From Rana temporaria (lineage: Eukaryota > Chordata > Amphibia > Anura > Ranidae): 64,000 nt of DNA. Positions 20,530-31,076 of this stretch are shown here, piece after piece. The position numbers and the translations under genes were made by a program. Under the pieces are notes generated by a model. That model had not been told where the DNA came from. It saw only the letters and a list, made by a program, of their open reading frames with translations, and searched no databases. Each line of letters starts with the position of its first letter. Position 1 is the first letter of the stretch. The stretch spans positions 11,872,844 to 11,936,843 of the forward strand of contig NC_053501.1 of the NCBI RefSeq assembly GCF_905171775.1, written 5' to 3'.

Positions 20530-21288
20530 ACAGATATTTATTTTGCCCTGACATACATTTGAGCATTACCCACTGAGAGAGTAATCTCAGTACAGAGCTT
20601 GTAGTATATTTGCAGGGAGAACACATCATCACAGGTCTGCTGAGAATGGGGATTAGATAGCTGTGAAAATAGAAGTATACAAAAAAAAAAAAAAGAAAAA
20701 AGAAGCCTATCGCTGGGGTTTTGTAAATCACGTTTCATGTATCCCTTGGAGAATCTGTAGATTGCATTACCCCCCCCCCCCCCCCATCCATATGCATAGC
20801 AGCAGTATCTGATCAGAGAGATAGAAAAGCCAGCGTCATTCCTTATAGAGAGTGTTATCTGAGGATATCAGCGCCATGCCCACATCTCACATTAAATATG
20901 TATTTATTTACTATGGAAAAGGCATATATATTGCATGACAAGCGCGCCCTCCCAATATTTATCTTTATTTCCCTGCAGAGAAAATTAGAAAGAGCAAGCA
21001 AAAATGCAAAACAGATTCAACTTTTTTTTTTTTTTTTAAGTAAATTACATTGTGTTATTATGCAAATGAACTCCAGATAGATTATTAAACAATACATTTT
21101 ATAAAGCGCGCTCGCTTCGCCGGTGATGAACAGTCATTGCGCCACTTTGTTTTGCAGTTAAAGAGCAACCTCCAGGCAAAGAGGAAAATCACTCATTGGA
21201 CGGCTAATGCTGTGCCGGGGATGCTGGAACCATTCCGAAATATAAAAGTCCATTCAACTTACCTTTATTTATTTGTTTTCTTTCTATC
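20530..21288. other. Gene-free unique sequence with poly-C and candidate conserved island
   Basis: A C run lies at 20,771-20,787. From about 20,870 to 21,230 the DNA is complex and unique in the window, and includes TTATGCAAATGAACTCC (an octamer match) and AGATTATTAAACAATAC. It could be a regulatory island. No exon signal. Confidence 0.35.
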
Positions 21289-21298
21289 AACCACTTAA

Positions 21299-21739
21299 AG
21301 CGGAGTTCCAACCACAATTAGCATTTTTTAAATGTATGTCCTTTCATCCTGCGTTTTTATAATATAAATCCAGTCACTTGCTATTTTACAATCCGCCGCC
21401 GATCCGCATAGATATTCAAAAAAGATAGTTTATAAAACTATATCTACACCATTGCCATTTTGCTTGTGGCCATTGTGAAGCCTACAAGCACTTACTTCCT
21501 GGAAGTCTTGGATGGGGAGTGATAATTGGACAGCGCACTGCATCCTGGGAAATGATGACACACATTTCCCAGGAGCATTAGAGGGAGATGATGTCAGGAT
21601 CCTAGGTGGTTTCAAAGGCAGATTTCGTGGGACCGCATAGCAACAGGCATTTCCAGATGAGTAAAAAAAACAAAATTTTTCTTTTTTAGTCGTAAGCTAA
21701 AGGTTAAAGCAAAATAGTTTTTTTGATGGAACCTCCACT
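21299..21739. mobile_element. fam-M TTAA element copy 3, nested in fam-L
   Basis: TTAA lies at 21,295-21,298 and 21,740-21,743. Ends AGCGGAGTTCCAACC and GGAACCTCCACT are inverted. The insertion hits the CTTAAG just inside the fam-L terminus, a TTAA element within another TTAA element. Confidence 0.8.
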
Positions 21740-21834
21740 TTAAGGACCGAGCCTCATTCTGAGGTTTGTTGTTTACAAGTTAAAAACTTTTTTTTTTTTT
21801 TGCTCGAAAATTACTTAGAACCCCTAAACATTAT

Positions 21835-22316
21835 GGGCCAGATCCACGTACCTCCGCGCATTTTTCCGTCCGTAACTTTTAGCGTATTTTCCGTATCCTA
21901 AAAGAATTTGCGCCGTAAGTTAAGGCGGCGTAGTGTAACTGTGTCAGCGTAAGGGCGCGCAATTCAAATGGATGAGATGGGGGCGTGTTTTATGGTAATT
22001 CCTATTGACCCCACGTAATTGACGTTTTTTTGAACGGCGCATGCGCCGTCCGTGGGGGTATCCCAGTGCGCATGCTCGAAATTAACCCGCAACAAGCCAA
22101 TGCTTTTGACGTGAACGTAATTCTACGCAAAGCCCTATTCGCGAACGTTTTACGCAAACGACAGAAAATTCGACGCTGGCCCGACGTCCATACTTAACAT
22201 TGCGTACACCTCATAGAGCAGGGGTACCTATACGCCGAAAAAAGCCTTACGAAAACTACGTAAACAAATGCGCCGGCCGGACGTACGTTTGTGGATCGCC
22301 GTATCTAGCTCATTTG
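21835..22316 (-). mobile_element. fam-A MITE copy 4, right part deleted
   Basis: Starts GGGCCAGATCCACGTACC and runs through AACGGCGCATGCGCCG, GCGAACGTTTTACGC and GTACGTTTGTGGATCGC to CTAGCTCATTTG, where it changes abruptly to fam-H sequence. The CTCF-like segment lay in the lost part. Confidence 0.75.
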
Positions 22317-22431
22317 CCCACGGCTGGGCACTTAAAGGGCAACTTACCTGTACATGCTTGTGCCCAGCCGTGCCATTCTGCTGACGTATATCGTATAACG
22401 GCGTTAGGTGGTCCACAAGTGGTTAAAAAAT

Positions 22432-22879
22432 AATGCCTGTCCCAGGCTAGTGCATGAGATATGTAAATAGCCTGTCGTTCACAGCAAGGGGGGAAGAACG
22501 GACAAAAGTTTTCTCCTGTTTGTCCGTTTATCTCACTGAAAAAAAAGAAGAGGATTGCTCAGAGCTGGATTAACTCTTTGTGGCAAGACTGGGCACAGAT
22601 GATAGGAAATCTTATATATATTATATTATATATATACTGTGACAGCAAAAAAAAAAGAAGAATTTTGGGTTTACATCCACTTTAACTGTTAAACATAATC
22701 ATAGGATAGATGCAATATATGGATCAGCTGGGACTTGTAGTGTGCCAACTCACAATATGGTCTTGTCACAGCCGGCTACAGAATCCAATTAACCCCATTC
22801 GGTAATTTACTGGCTGGAGGATTTCGAATTGGTGAAAATGAACCCGGAACTCCGTTTGTGAAATTCAAGAGAAGCCGTT
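22432..22879. other. Gene-free spacer
   Basis: No recognised repeat apart from a short TA-rich palindrome at about 22,613-22,636. Ordinary composition. Confidence 0.35.
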
Positions 22880-22914
22880 AGAACCAAAAGGTAAAAGAAA
22901 ATATAATTATTATT

Positions 22915-23260
22915 TTTTTTTTGTCTGAGGCTGGACCGAGCCTTTTAGGCTGGCGTCCAGGTAATGAATCGTGGAGAAGAAGAAGTAGGCACGTAGACAG
23001 CGCTAGGGGAGGAAATGGCCAAACTGTGCGAAAATGTTTTTTCTGCTGCATCGGCAATGTGATGGATGCTAAAAGCCGGATTGTCACCGAGACAGCAGAG
23101 CTAAAATGCTACGGCTGCAGCTTTCCTGAGCCAAGCGATCAAGTAAAGGGAGAGGAGGTCATTAACGAGTGATTGATTAGTCTTTTATGCACAGATTTAA
23201 GCACATTTGGGCTCAAATGTTCAAGAAGGATAACTAACATGACCCAGGATGATTTGGTGA
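22915..23260 (+). other. Complex unique island, possible conserved element or exon remnant
   Basis: An 83-codon open frame crosses it, but its translation has no domain I recognise and there is no paired splice evidence. The DNA is high-complexity and CG-poor, unlike the surrounding repeats, and ends in CGAGTGATTGATTAGTC and TTTATGCACAGATTTAAGCA, the style of vertebrate conserved non-coding elements. Function unknown. Confidence 0.35.
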
Positions 23261-23637
23261 AGATAAATATATAGATATCCTTTTTTTTCTTCCAACTTGT
23301 CTAAAAAAAAAAAAAATTATAATAAGGAAAACAGATTAGGTAGATAACTTGCACTTATGGGTTTTACCTTCATTTTTGTGCCATTCTCTTTGTTTAACCG
23401 CTTGCTTACTGGGCACTTAAACCCCCCTCCTGCCCAGATCAATTTTCAGTTTTCAGCGCTCTCACTCTTTGAACGACAATTGCGCGGTCATACAACACTG
23501 TACCCAAATTACATTTTATAATGTCTTCCCCACAAATAGAGCTTTCTTTTGGTGGTATTTGATCACCTTGGCAAGTTTTATTTTTTGTTATTAAAAATTA
23601 AAAAGCCAGAATAAAAAAAAAAATACAAAACCGTTTA

Positions 23638-24127
23638 CCGTATTTATCGGCGTATACCACACACTTTTTTGCCCTGAAAATCAGGGAAAAATCGTGGGTG
23701 CGTGGTATACGCCGATACCCGCTTTCCCGCGCCGAGTTTGAATACTGCGCCGACATATACCGAGCGCAGTACACTCGTGTATTGTCGGGCAGTCTCGGGT
23801 CCTCTCGCGCTGACGTCCTGGACGTACAGGACGTCAGCGCGAGAGTTGCCGAGCCTGCCCGACGATACACGAGTGTAATGCGCTCTGTATATGTCGGCGC
23901 AGTATTCAAACTCGGCGCGGGAAACAAGCGGGGAGGATGCGAGGACGCCACAGAAGGACGCACGAAGAGGACACCCGAAGCCGCAGACGGACGCGACGAG
24001 GCCGCCGATGGACGCCGCGCAAGACACCAAAACTGTAAGTACAAAAAAACTTTTTTCCACAGGAATTCGGGGCATCTTTAGGGGTGCGCGCTATACGCGG
24101 GAGCGCGCTATACCCCGATAAATATGG
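23638..24127. mobile_element. fam-I element with CCGTATTTATCGG ends and TA flanks
   Basis: TA at 23,636-23,637 and 24,128-24,129 bounds the inverted ends CCGTATTTATCGGCG and CCCCGATAAATATGG. Two inner inverted arms (GCGCCGACATATACCG, TATATGTCGGCGC) surround GACGTCCTGGACGTACAGG. A TA duplication is typical of Tc1/mariner-type insertion. Non-coding. Confidence 0.75.
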
Positions 24128-24184
24128 TATATATATTTTGTTATAAAATTTAGCAAACGGGTAATTTTTCTCCTTCATTGATCT

Positions 24185-24660
24185 ACGCTGATGAGGCTGC
24201 ACTGATGGGCACCGATAGGCGGCATGGATGGGCTGCACTGATGGGCACCGATGGGCTGCACTGATGGGCACCGATGGGCTGCACTGATGGGCACCAATAA
24301 GGCGGCACTGGTGGGCACTGAGAGGTGAAACTGAGAGGTGGCACTGTTGGGTGGCACTGAAGGGCATTGATAGGTGGCACTGGTGGGCACTGAGAATTGG
24401 CACTGATAGGTGGCATTGATAGGTGGCACTGATAGGTGGCAGTGATGGGCACTGATGGGTGGCAATGATGGGCACTGATCAGCACTGGTAGATGACATTG
24501 ATAGGCAGCACTGCTAGGTGGCACTGATGAGGCACTGACTGGCACCACTGGTGGGCATTGATAGGTGGCAGTGATGTGCATTGATAGGCTGTACTGATTG
24601 ACACTGACAGGTGGCACTGGTGGTCACTGGCAGGCAGTACTTGTGTGCACTAATGAGGCT
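24185..24660 (+). repeat. Degenerate minisatellite, GGCACTGAT-type
   Basis: Units of about 11-24 bases built from GATGGGCAC, GGTGGCACT and GGCTGCACT repeat with much variation over nearly 480 bases inside fam-H. The long cysteine/histidine-rich frames on the minus strand are products of the repeat. Confidence 0.85.
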
Positions 24661-24744
24661 GATGTGCCTCTTCCACTGGGGACCAATGTCCCTTACACAG
24701 GAGCCGGTGATCGGCTTTTTTTTCTTCTTACGCTATCAGCGCGA

Positions 24745-24828
24745 GGAGAAAATTCTTGCCAAGAATCTCGTCAGGAAAAACAACGTTTTTTTTTCCTGAC
24801 GAGATTCTGGGCCGTGTGTACAGGGCTT
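24745..24828. mobile_element. fam-J MITE terminal fragment
   Basis: TTCTTGCCAAGAATCTCGTC and TTTCCTGACGAGATTCTGG form inverted arms, followed by CCGTGTGTACAGGGC. This matches the right side of fam-J. Confidence 0.65.
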
Positions 24829-24829
24829 A

Positions 24830-25110
24830 ATACATACCTCAGAAACCTTCTTAAATTGCAACAATGACCTTCCATATACTGCAAATTGAAGTTAGTGACT
24901 TAGCTAATATCTCCAGTGATGAAAATTGGAATCACCTTGTAATACCTTATAGGAGCCTTTGGTTGGTCATACCCCCCCCCCCCCATATTATGGCAAAGTA
25001 TATTCTAATATGGGGGCGGTACCTAAAGTAGAAAATAAAAACTCACTTTGCATGTTCATTGACCACAGGCTTCTGCAAAGTAGAGCCAATTCGACTTATT
25101 ATACTACCAG
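24830..25110. other. Gene-free spacer with short C run
   Basis: No gene. A C run at 24,972-24,984 is bracketed by ATATGG inverted pieces. Confidence 0.35.
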
Positions 25111-25111
25111 T

Positions 25112-25834
25112 GGGCCAGATTCAGGTACAATTACGTTACGCTGCGGCGGCGTAACGTATACCATTTACGTTACACCGCCGCAGGTTTACAGCATAAGTGC
25201 CTGATTCACCAAGCTCTTACCTGTAAACTTGCGGCGGTGTAACGTAAATCCGCTCGGCGCAAGCCCGCCTAACTCAAATGGGGCGGGCACCATTTAAATT
25301 AGGCGTGTTCCCGCGCCGAACGTACTGCGCATGCTCCGTCCGTCAAATTACCCGACGTGCATTGCGCTAAATGACGTCGCAAGGACGTCATTGGTTTCGA
25401 CGTTAACGTAAATGGCGTCCAGCGCCATTCACGGACGACTTACTAAAACGACGTGAAATGTAAAATGTTGCCGCAGGAACGACGGCCATACTTAACATGG
25501 GTTACACCACCTAGAGGGAAGCCTTAGTTTTACGCGGCGTATCTCGACGGAAACGATGTAGATTTAGAGCGATGGGTAAAGCGTACGGTCGTGAATCGCC
25601 GTAACTAGTCATTTGCATATTCTACGCCGACCGCAATGGAATCGCCACCTAGCGGCCGGCCTAGAATTGCATCCTAAGATCCGACGGTGTAGGTCAATTA
25701 CACCTGTCGGATCTTAGGGCTATCTATGCGGAACTGATTCTATGAATCAGCCGCATAGTTACGACGGGCGGATCACAGAGATACAACGGCGTATCAGTAG
25801 ATACGCCGTTGTATCTCTTTTGTGAATCTGGCCC
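25112..25834 (-). mobile_element. fam-A MITE copy 5
   Basis: Ends GGGCCAGATTCAGG and TTGTGAATCTGGCCC are inverted; the flanks AGT and TGT fit a mutated duplication. Orientation is reversed relative to copy 1. Internal boxes are CGCCACCTAGCGGCC and the GTCGGATCTTAGG arms. Confidence 0.85.
25641..25655 (-). promoter_or_regulatory. CTCF-like core motif in fam-A copy 5
   Basis: The minus strand reads CCGCTAGGTGGCGAT, with the core intact and differences at positions 3 and 14. Confidence 0.4.
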
Positions 25835-25837
25835 TGT

Positions 25838-26278
25838 ATCCTTTTGCCTTTTTTTACCTGGTATAGGCAGTTTGTATTTTCCTTCTAATACTAAGGCACA
25901 TACTTATATTGGCATTATCTAAGAGTATTGAATTAAAAAGTAAAGATAAAGTAACTCCAAATCACCATACATCATTTATAGATATTTATACATATTTTAT
26001 AGCTTGCGCAGCAAAAAATTGGCTAAATTGTGCCGGCTAAGCATCCTAATACACAGGAGGAACTTGGCATCCATAATTTAGAGGAGTGGACTGATAGCAA
26101 TTATAATAGTCCGGCTTTAATCCACTGAGAGGAGGAAAATATTTTAGAAAAATGAGATGAGCATATTTACAGCAAAATACATATCTCTTAACGACAAACA
26201 ATAATATTATGCCAGAAACACATTTTCTAGTGCCATGGTTATTTTAAACTGTTGCTGTTTCATATTTTCATGATATCA
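25838..26278. other. Gene-free AT-rich spacer
   Basis: No coding or repeat signal visible. Confidence 0.35.
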
Positions 26279-26282
26279 TTAA

Positions 26283-26926
26283 AGTGGGGTTCTAGGCATT
26301 ATTTTATTGTGAACACAGCATCTCCCCGCAGGGATGTATTTCCAAGGGAGGGGGCGAGCACGCTGACTAACCCCCAGCCAGAACGGCTCGGATGATGGTG
26401 GAAAGCTTACTGAGGAGGAACCGGAATTGAGAAATTCAGACAAAGAAAAAAAAACATTTAGAAGGGAAATCGAAGGAAAAGGTAATTGAATCAACAATGC
26501 ACTAGCTTAACCACTTAAGACCCGGACCAATATGCAGACCAGGCCCCTTTTTGCGATTCGGCACTGCGGGGGCGGGGCTGGACGTGTAACTTCATTGATC
26601 GCCTTTCCCTATATCAGGGAACAGACGATCGATGACAGCGCCACTGTGAAGAACTGGGAAGGTGTGTTTACACACACCTCTCCCCGTTCTTCAGCTCCTG
26701 TGACCGATCGTGGGACTCCGGTGGCGATCGGGTCTGTGGATCCCGCGGCCACGGTCACGGAGCTTCGGACCGGGTCGCGACCCACGGCTGGGCATTTAAC
26801 AATCACGTACAGGTACGCGATTGTGCCCAGTCGTGCCATTCTGCCGGCGTATATCGGTGTTAGGCGGTCCTTAAGTGGTTAAAAGGAACCTATTTAGAAA
26901 ATAAAAAACAAACCTTTACAACCCCT
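26283..26926. mobile_element. fam-Q TTAA element split by fam-H
   Basis: TTAA lies at 26,279-26,282 and 26,927-26,930. Ends AGTGGGGTTCTAGG and TTTACAACCCCT. A second, partial copy is at 42,165-42,376, sharing GGGGGCGAGCACG and AACCTTTACAACCCC. A short fam-H is inserted at 26,511-26,878. Confidence 0.75.
26511..26878 (+). mobile_element. Short fam-H copy, nested in fam-Q
   Basis: TTAA at 26,507-26,510 and 26,879-26,882, ends CCACTTAAGACCCGG and CCTTAAGTGG. At 368 bp it lacks the middle of the long copy but keeps both ends: GCGATTCGGCACTGC on the left and CGTGCCATTCTGCCGG on the right. It is an internal-deletion derivative. Confidence 0.88.
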
Positions 26927-26984
26927 TTAAAGCCCCTTTCACACTGAGGCGTTTTTTGGGCGTTATTCAAGCATTTTTCGACGC

Positions 26985-28831
26985 ATGACGCAGGGATACT
27001 CGATCACGGACGAGGAGGAGGCGGGGCTTTGTTACAATGGACACAGCATGACACAGGGATACTCGATCACGGACGAGGAGGAGGCGGGGCTTTGTTACAA
27101 TGGACACAGCATGACACAGGGTACTCGATCACGGACGAGGAGGAGGCGGGGCTTTGTTACAATGGACACAGCATGACACAGGGTACTCGATCACGGACGA
27201 GGACGAGACAGGGCTTTGTTACAATGGACACAGCATGACACAGGGAAACTCGATCACGGACGAGTAGGAGGCGGGGCTTTGTTACAATGGACACAGCATG
27301 ACACAGGGATACTCGATCATGGACTAGGAGGAGGCGTGGCTTTGTTACAATGGACACAGCATGACACAGGGATACTCGATCACGGACGAGGAGGAGGCGG
27401 GGCTTTGTTACAATGGACACAGCATAACACAGGGATACTCGATCACGGACGAGGATGAGGCGGGGCTTTGTCACAATGGACACAGCATGACACAGGGATA
27501 CTCAATCACGGATGAGGAGGAGGTGGGGCTTTGTTACAATGGACACAGTATGACACAGGGATACTCGATCATGGACTAGGAGGAGGCGGGGCTTTGTTAC
27601 AATGGACACAGCATGACACAGGGATACTCGATCATGGATGAGGAGGAGGCGGGGCTTTGTTACAATGGACACAGCATGACACAGGGATACTCGATCATGG
27701 ACGAGGACGAGGCGGGGCTTTGTTACAATGGACACAGCATGACACAGGGATACTCGATCACGGACGAGGACGAGGCGGGGCTTTGTTACAATGGACACAG
27801 CATGATGCAGGGATACTCGATCACGGACGAGGAGGAGGCGGGGCCTTGTTACAATGGACACAGCATGGCGCAGGGATACTCGATCACGGACGAGGAGGAG
27901 GCGGGGCCTTGTTACAATGGACACAGCATGACACAGGGATACTCGATCACGGACGAGGAGGTGGCGGGGCTTTGTTACAATGGACACAGCATGAAGCAGG
28001 GATACTCGATCACGGATGAGGAGGAAGAGGCAGGCTTTGTTACAATGGACACAGCATGACGCAGGGATACTTGATCATGGACGAGGAGGAGGCGGGGCTT
28101 TGTTACAATGGACACAGCATGACGCAGGGATACTCGATCACGGATGAGGAGGAGGCTGGGCTTTGTTACAATGGACACAGCATGACGCAGGGATACTTGA
28201 TCACGGACGAGGACGAGGCGGGGCTTTGTTACAATGGACACAGCATGACGCAGGGATACTCGATCACGGACGAGGAGGAGGCGGGGCCTTGTTACAATGG
28301 ACACAGCATGACACAGGGATACTAGATCACGGACGAGGGACGAGGCGGGGCTTTGTTACAATGGACACAGCATGACGCAGGGACACTCGATCACGGACGA
28401 GGAGGAGGCAGGGCTTTGTTACAATGGACACAGCATGACGCAGGGACACTCGATCACGGACGAGGACGAGGCGGGGCTTTCTTACAATGGACGCAGCATG
28501 ACACAGGGATACTCGATCACGGACGAGGAGGAGGCGGGGCTTTGTTACAATGGACACAGCATGACGCAGGGATACTCGATCACGGACGAGGAGGAGGCGG
28601 GGCTTTGTTACAATGGACACAGCATGACGCAGGGACACTCGATCACGGACGAGGAGGAGGCGGGGCTTTCTTACAATGGACGCAGCATGACACAGGGATA
28701 CTCGATCACGGACGAGGAGGAGGCGGGGCTTTGTTACAATGGACACAGCATGACGCAGGGATACTCGATCACGGACGAGGAGGAGGCGGGGGGCTTTGTT
28801 ACAATGGACACAGCATGACACAGGGATACTC
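26985..28831 (+). repeat. 63-bp minisatellite, about 29 copies
   Basis: The unit runs from ACACAGGGATACTCGATCAC through GGACGAGGAGGAGGCGGGG and TTTGTTACAATGG to ACACAGCATG. Most units are exactly 63 bases, so reading frames on both strands stay open for long stretches; a few units are 62 bases and break them. Near the end, three-unit blocks of 189 bp are duplicated, marked by CTTTCTTACAATGGACGC at about 28,480 and 28,670. A protein product is unlikely: there is no promoter or flanking exon, and all three frames are equally open. Confidence 0.95.
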
Positions 28832-28898
28832 AAGTATAAGCCAAGGGGGGCTTTTTCAGCATCAAAAAATGTGCTGAAAAAGTCGGCTTATACTCAAG
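28829..28898. mobile_element. fam-R short palindromic element
   Basis: CTCAAGTATAAGCC and GGCTTATACTCAAG are perfect inverted ends bounded by TA on both sides, with CTTTTTCAGCA / TGCTGAAAAAG as inner arms. The minisatellite runs directly into its left end at GGGATACTC. Confidence 0.75.
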
Positions 28899-28904
28899 TA
28901 TATA

Positions 28905-29300
28905 GGATATACATATATCACACTCCCTTGGTAATATTAAATACTAGTATTACATGGGAATATTATTTTATTTCTCATGATTTTGCCGCCCCTAGTAGTT
29001 ATATGTGTGTGAGGCTTTTTCTAATTATTCGTATTCTTTTAGGGCAAAATTCCTTCGTCTTTACCTGATTTGGGAATAGAGTAAAGTGTCTGGAAGAGGG
29101 GAATGTAGTGGACAATCTCATTTTATCCTTGCTTTTACAAGATCCCCCAGGAAAGCTCATGAAACGTCTGTGTATATACTATTGATGTATGCCCCGGGAG
29201 ATTGATAAGAGACAGATAGTTATCTATGTATGAGAAAAAAAAAAGGAGAAAAGAAGCACTTGGTGCTCTGAGCAATGGAAGGTCGTTAATAGCCTCCCTA
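28905..29300. other. Gene-free spacer
   Basis: AT-rich; no repeat recognised. Confidence 0.3.
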
Positions 29301-29305
29301 GGGGT

Positions 29306-29428
29306 CTGCGCTTTTCAATACTGTGCATTAATGATGTTAAATCCACTGTAGCTGGAAAGCTTATTACATTTGCTGATGAGACAAAATTGGCTGCAAATGT
29401 CGACGCAGCACAAGAAGGAAGGAAATAG
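29306..29428 (+). pseudogene. LINE reverse-transcriptase remnant
   Basis: One frame gives a 40-residue run containing INDVKSTVAGKLITFADETK followed by LAANVDAAQEG. This matches the palm region of CR1/L2-type reverse transcriptases, where FADDTK holds two catalytic aspartates; here the second is E. An upstream GSALF in another frame looks like the GSVLGPLLF motif with a deletion. The fragment is dead and has no intact flanks. Confidence 0.65.
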
Positions 29429-29429
29429 C

Positions 29430-29694
29430 TGCAGGGAGACAGCCAGACTTAAATTAGGACTGTGTGGACTGAAGGGAGAAGAAAAACTGGAGTCAAACTA
29501 GTTTGAACAAATGGACTGGATTAAGGCCTGACGTCCGGTGTCACGACCCACATGGAAGACAACTCTCAAGAGTATAGGGAGAGAGAGAACAAATGCAATG
29601 CCCAACACCGGATGCACAGAAAATGGACATTAAGTTAAAGTGATACTAAAGAGAGAAGTGGTAATTGCCATAATTCATTCATATACTGTAAATC
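29430..29694. other. Gene-free spacer
   Basis: It probably includes decayed downstream LINE sequence (CTGCAGGGAGACAGCC) and a short TTAAAGTGATACTAAAG piece resembling the end of fam-X. No gene. Confidence 0.35.
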
Positions 29695-29742
29695 ACACTA
29701 TATTGTCAAAAGTATTGGGACGCCTGCCTTTACACGCACATG

Positions 29743-30458
29743 TAGCCAGATTCACGTAGACGTGCCTAACGTTAGGCAGGCGTAGCGTATCTCATATACG
29801 CTACACCGCCGTAAGTTAGAGAGGCAAGTGCTGTATTCACAAAGCACTTGCGTCCCTAGGTTACGGCGGCATAGCGTAAATGTGCCGACGTAAGCGCGCC
29901 TAATTCAAATTGGGAAGAGGTAGGCGTGTTTTATGCCAATAAGGCATGACCCCACGTAATTGACGTTTTGAACGTACGGCGCATGCGCCGTCCGTGGACA
30001 TAACCCAGTGCGCATGCTCCAAATTACGCCGCAAAGACTCATTTTTTTTGACGTGAACGTAAATTACGGCCAGCCCCATTCACGGACGACTTACGCAAAC
30101 TACGTAAAAACTCAACGCGGTTCCGACGTCCATACTTAACATTGGCTGCGCCCCCTTTTTTTTGTGGTTTATCTTTACGCCTGAAAACGCCTTATGTAAA
30201 CGGTGTATCTTTACTGCAACGGGCAAGCGTACGTTCGTGAATAGGCGTATCTCGCTTATTTACGCATTCTAGGCGTAAATCAGCGGACATGCCTCTAGCA
30301 ACCAGCGTAAATAGTCAGCTAAGATACGACGGCGCAGGCGGTCGTATCTTAGCAACATTTAAGCATATCTCAATTTGAGAATACGCTTAAATATACGACG
30401 GCACAGATTCGGAGTTACGACGGCGATACGCCGGCGTAACTCTACCTGAATCTGGCTA
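29743..30458 (-). mobile_element. fam-A MITE copy 6, nested in Tc1
   Basis: ATG is duplicated at 29,740-29,742 and 30,459-30,461 around ends TAGCCAGATTCACG and CTGAATCTGGCTA. Removing it rejoins the Tc1 text GCACATG to GACTTTAAAGGCATCCC. The CTCF-like box is decayed in this copy. Confidence 0.9.
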
Positions 30459-30524
30459 ATGGACTTTAAAGGCATCCCAGTCTTAGTCCGTAGGGTTAAA
30501 TTTTGAGTCGGCCCACCCTTTGCA

Positions 30525-30979
30525 GCTATAACAGCTTCAACTCTTCTGGGAAGGCCGTCCACAAGGTTTAGGAGTGTGTCTATGGGAATGTTTGACCATT
30601 CTTCCAGAAGTGCATTTGTGAGGTCAGGCGCTGATGTTGGACAAGAAGGTCTGGCTTGCAGTCTCTACTCTAATTCACCCCAAAGGTATTGTAGGGGGTT
30701 GATGTCAGGATTCTGTGCAAGCCAGTAAAGTTCCTCCACCCCGCTCATCCATGTCTTTATGGACCTTGCTTTGTGCTCTGGTGTGCAGTCATATTGGAAC
30801 AGGAAGGGGCCGTCTCCAAACTGTTCCCACAAAGTTGGGGTCATGAAATTGTCCAAAATGTCTTGGTATGCTGACACCTTAAGAGTTTCATTCACTGGAA
30901 CTAAGAGGCCAAGTCCAACCCCTGAAAAACAATCCCACACCATAATCCCCCCTCCACCAAATGGTTTGGACCAGTGCAC
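30525..30979 (-). pseudogene. Tc1-like transposase C-terminal half, catalytically broken
   Basis: A DDE-type cut-and-paste transposase fragment. Visible motifs are GGGGIMVWDCFSG, then FQYDCTPEHKARSIKTW with the second catalytic D, then NPDINPLQYLW. In active relatives the last motif is NP.E.LW with a catalytic E; here Q stands in its place. Only 32 residues separate D and Q, two fewer than the DD34E spacing, because two codons before GVEEL are missing. After a frameshift the C-terminus continues as ALLEEWSNIPIDTLLNL and DGLPRRVEAVIAAKGG. The N-terminal helix-turn-helix half is absent. Confidence 0.88.
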
Positions 30980-31076
30980 AACACAGGGATTCTAATCCCT
31001 CTCTACTCTATCCAAGAGAAAACATTTTCCCTTCATTTATATTTTAGGGATAGGATACAGTCAAGTCTATTTACAG

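Larger units (their letters stand above)
21289..22427. mobile_element. fam-L/H element split by fam-M and fam-A
   Basis: Begins CCACT, is interrupted by fam-M (21,299-21,739), resumes GGACCGAGCCTCATTCTGAGG with ACAAGTTAAAA and AAAATTACTTAGAACCCC, is again interrupted by fam-A at 21,835, and closes with CACGGCTGGGCAC, CGTGCCATTCTGC and CCACAAGTGG before TTAA. Start and end may derive from one element with internal loss. Confidence 0.6.
23394..24735 (+). mobile_element. fam-H copy split by fam-I, with degenerate GGCACTGAT repeats
   Basis: Starts CCGCTTGCTTACTGGGCAC after TTTAA, then GACAATTGCGCGGTC and CACAAATAGAGCTTTC. A fam-I element is inserted at 23,638. Beyond it TTATAAAATTTAGCAAACGGG resumes fam-H and passes into a degenerate tandem stretch, then CCGGTGATCGGC. 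The right terminus is not seen. Confidence 0.65.
29696..30985 (-). mobile_element. Tc1-like transposon, N-terminal half lost, split by fam-A
   Basis: The left end CACTATATTGTCAAAAGTAT is a Tc1-like terminal repeat familiar from fish and frogs. The coding part lies on the minus strand and breaks off after the middle of the catalytic domain at about 30,985, so the DNA-binding half and right terminal repeat are absent. A fam-A MITE sits 47 bases inside the left end. Confidence 0.85.

Noticed and set aside
22921..23172. 83-codon frame as a protein-coding exon
   Set aside because: No recognisable domain and no convincing acceptor/donor pair; length is within chance for this composition.
26985..28877. 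Frames up to 174 residues of 21-residue repeats
   Set aside because: The 63-bp unit keeps all frames open on both strands; single-base unit variants break them. Not a gene.
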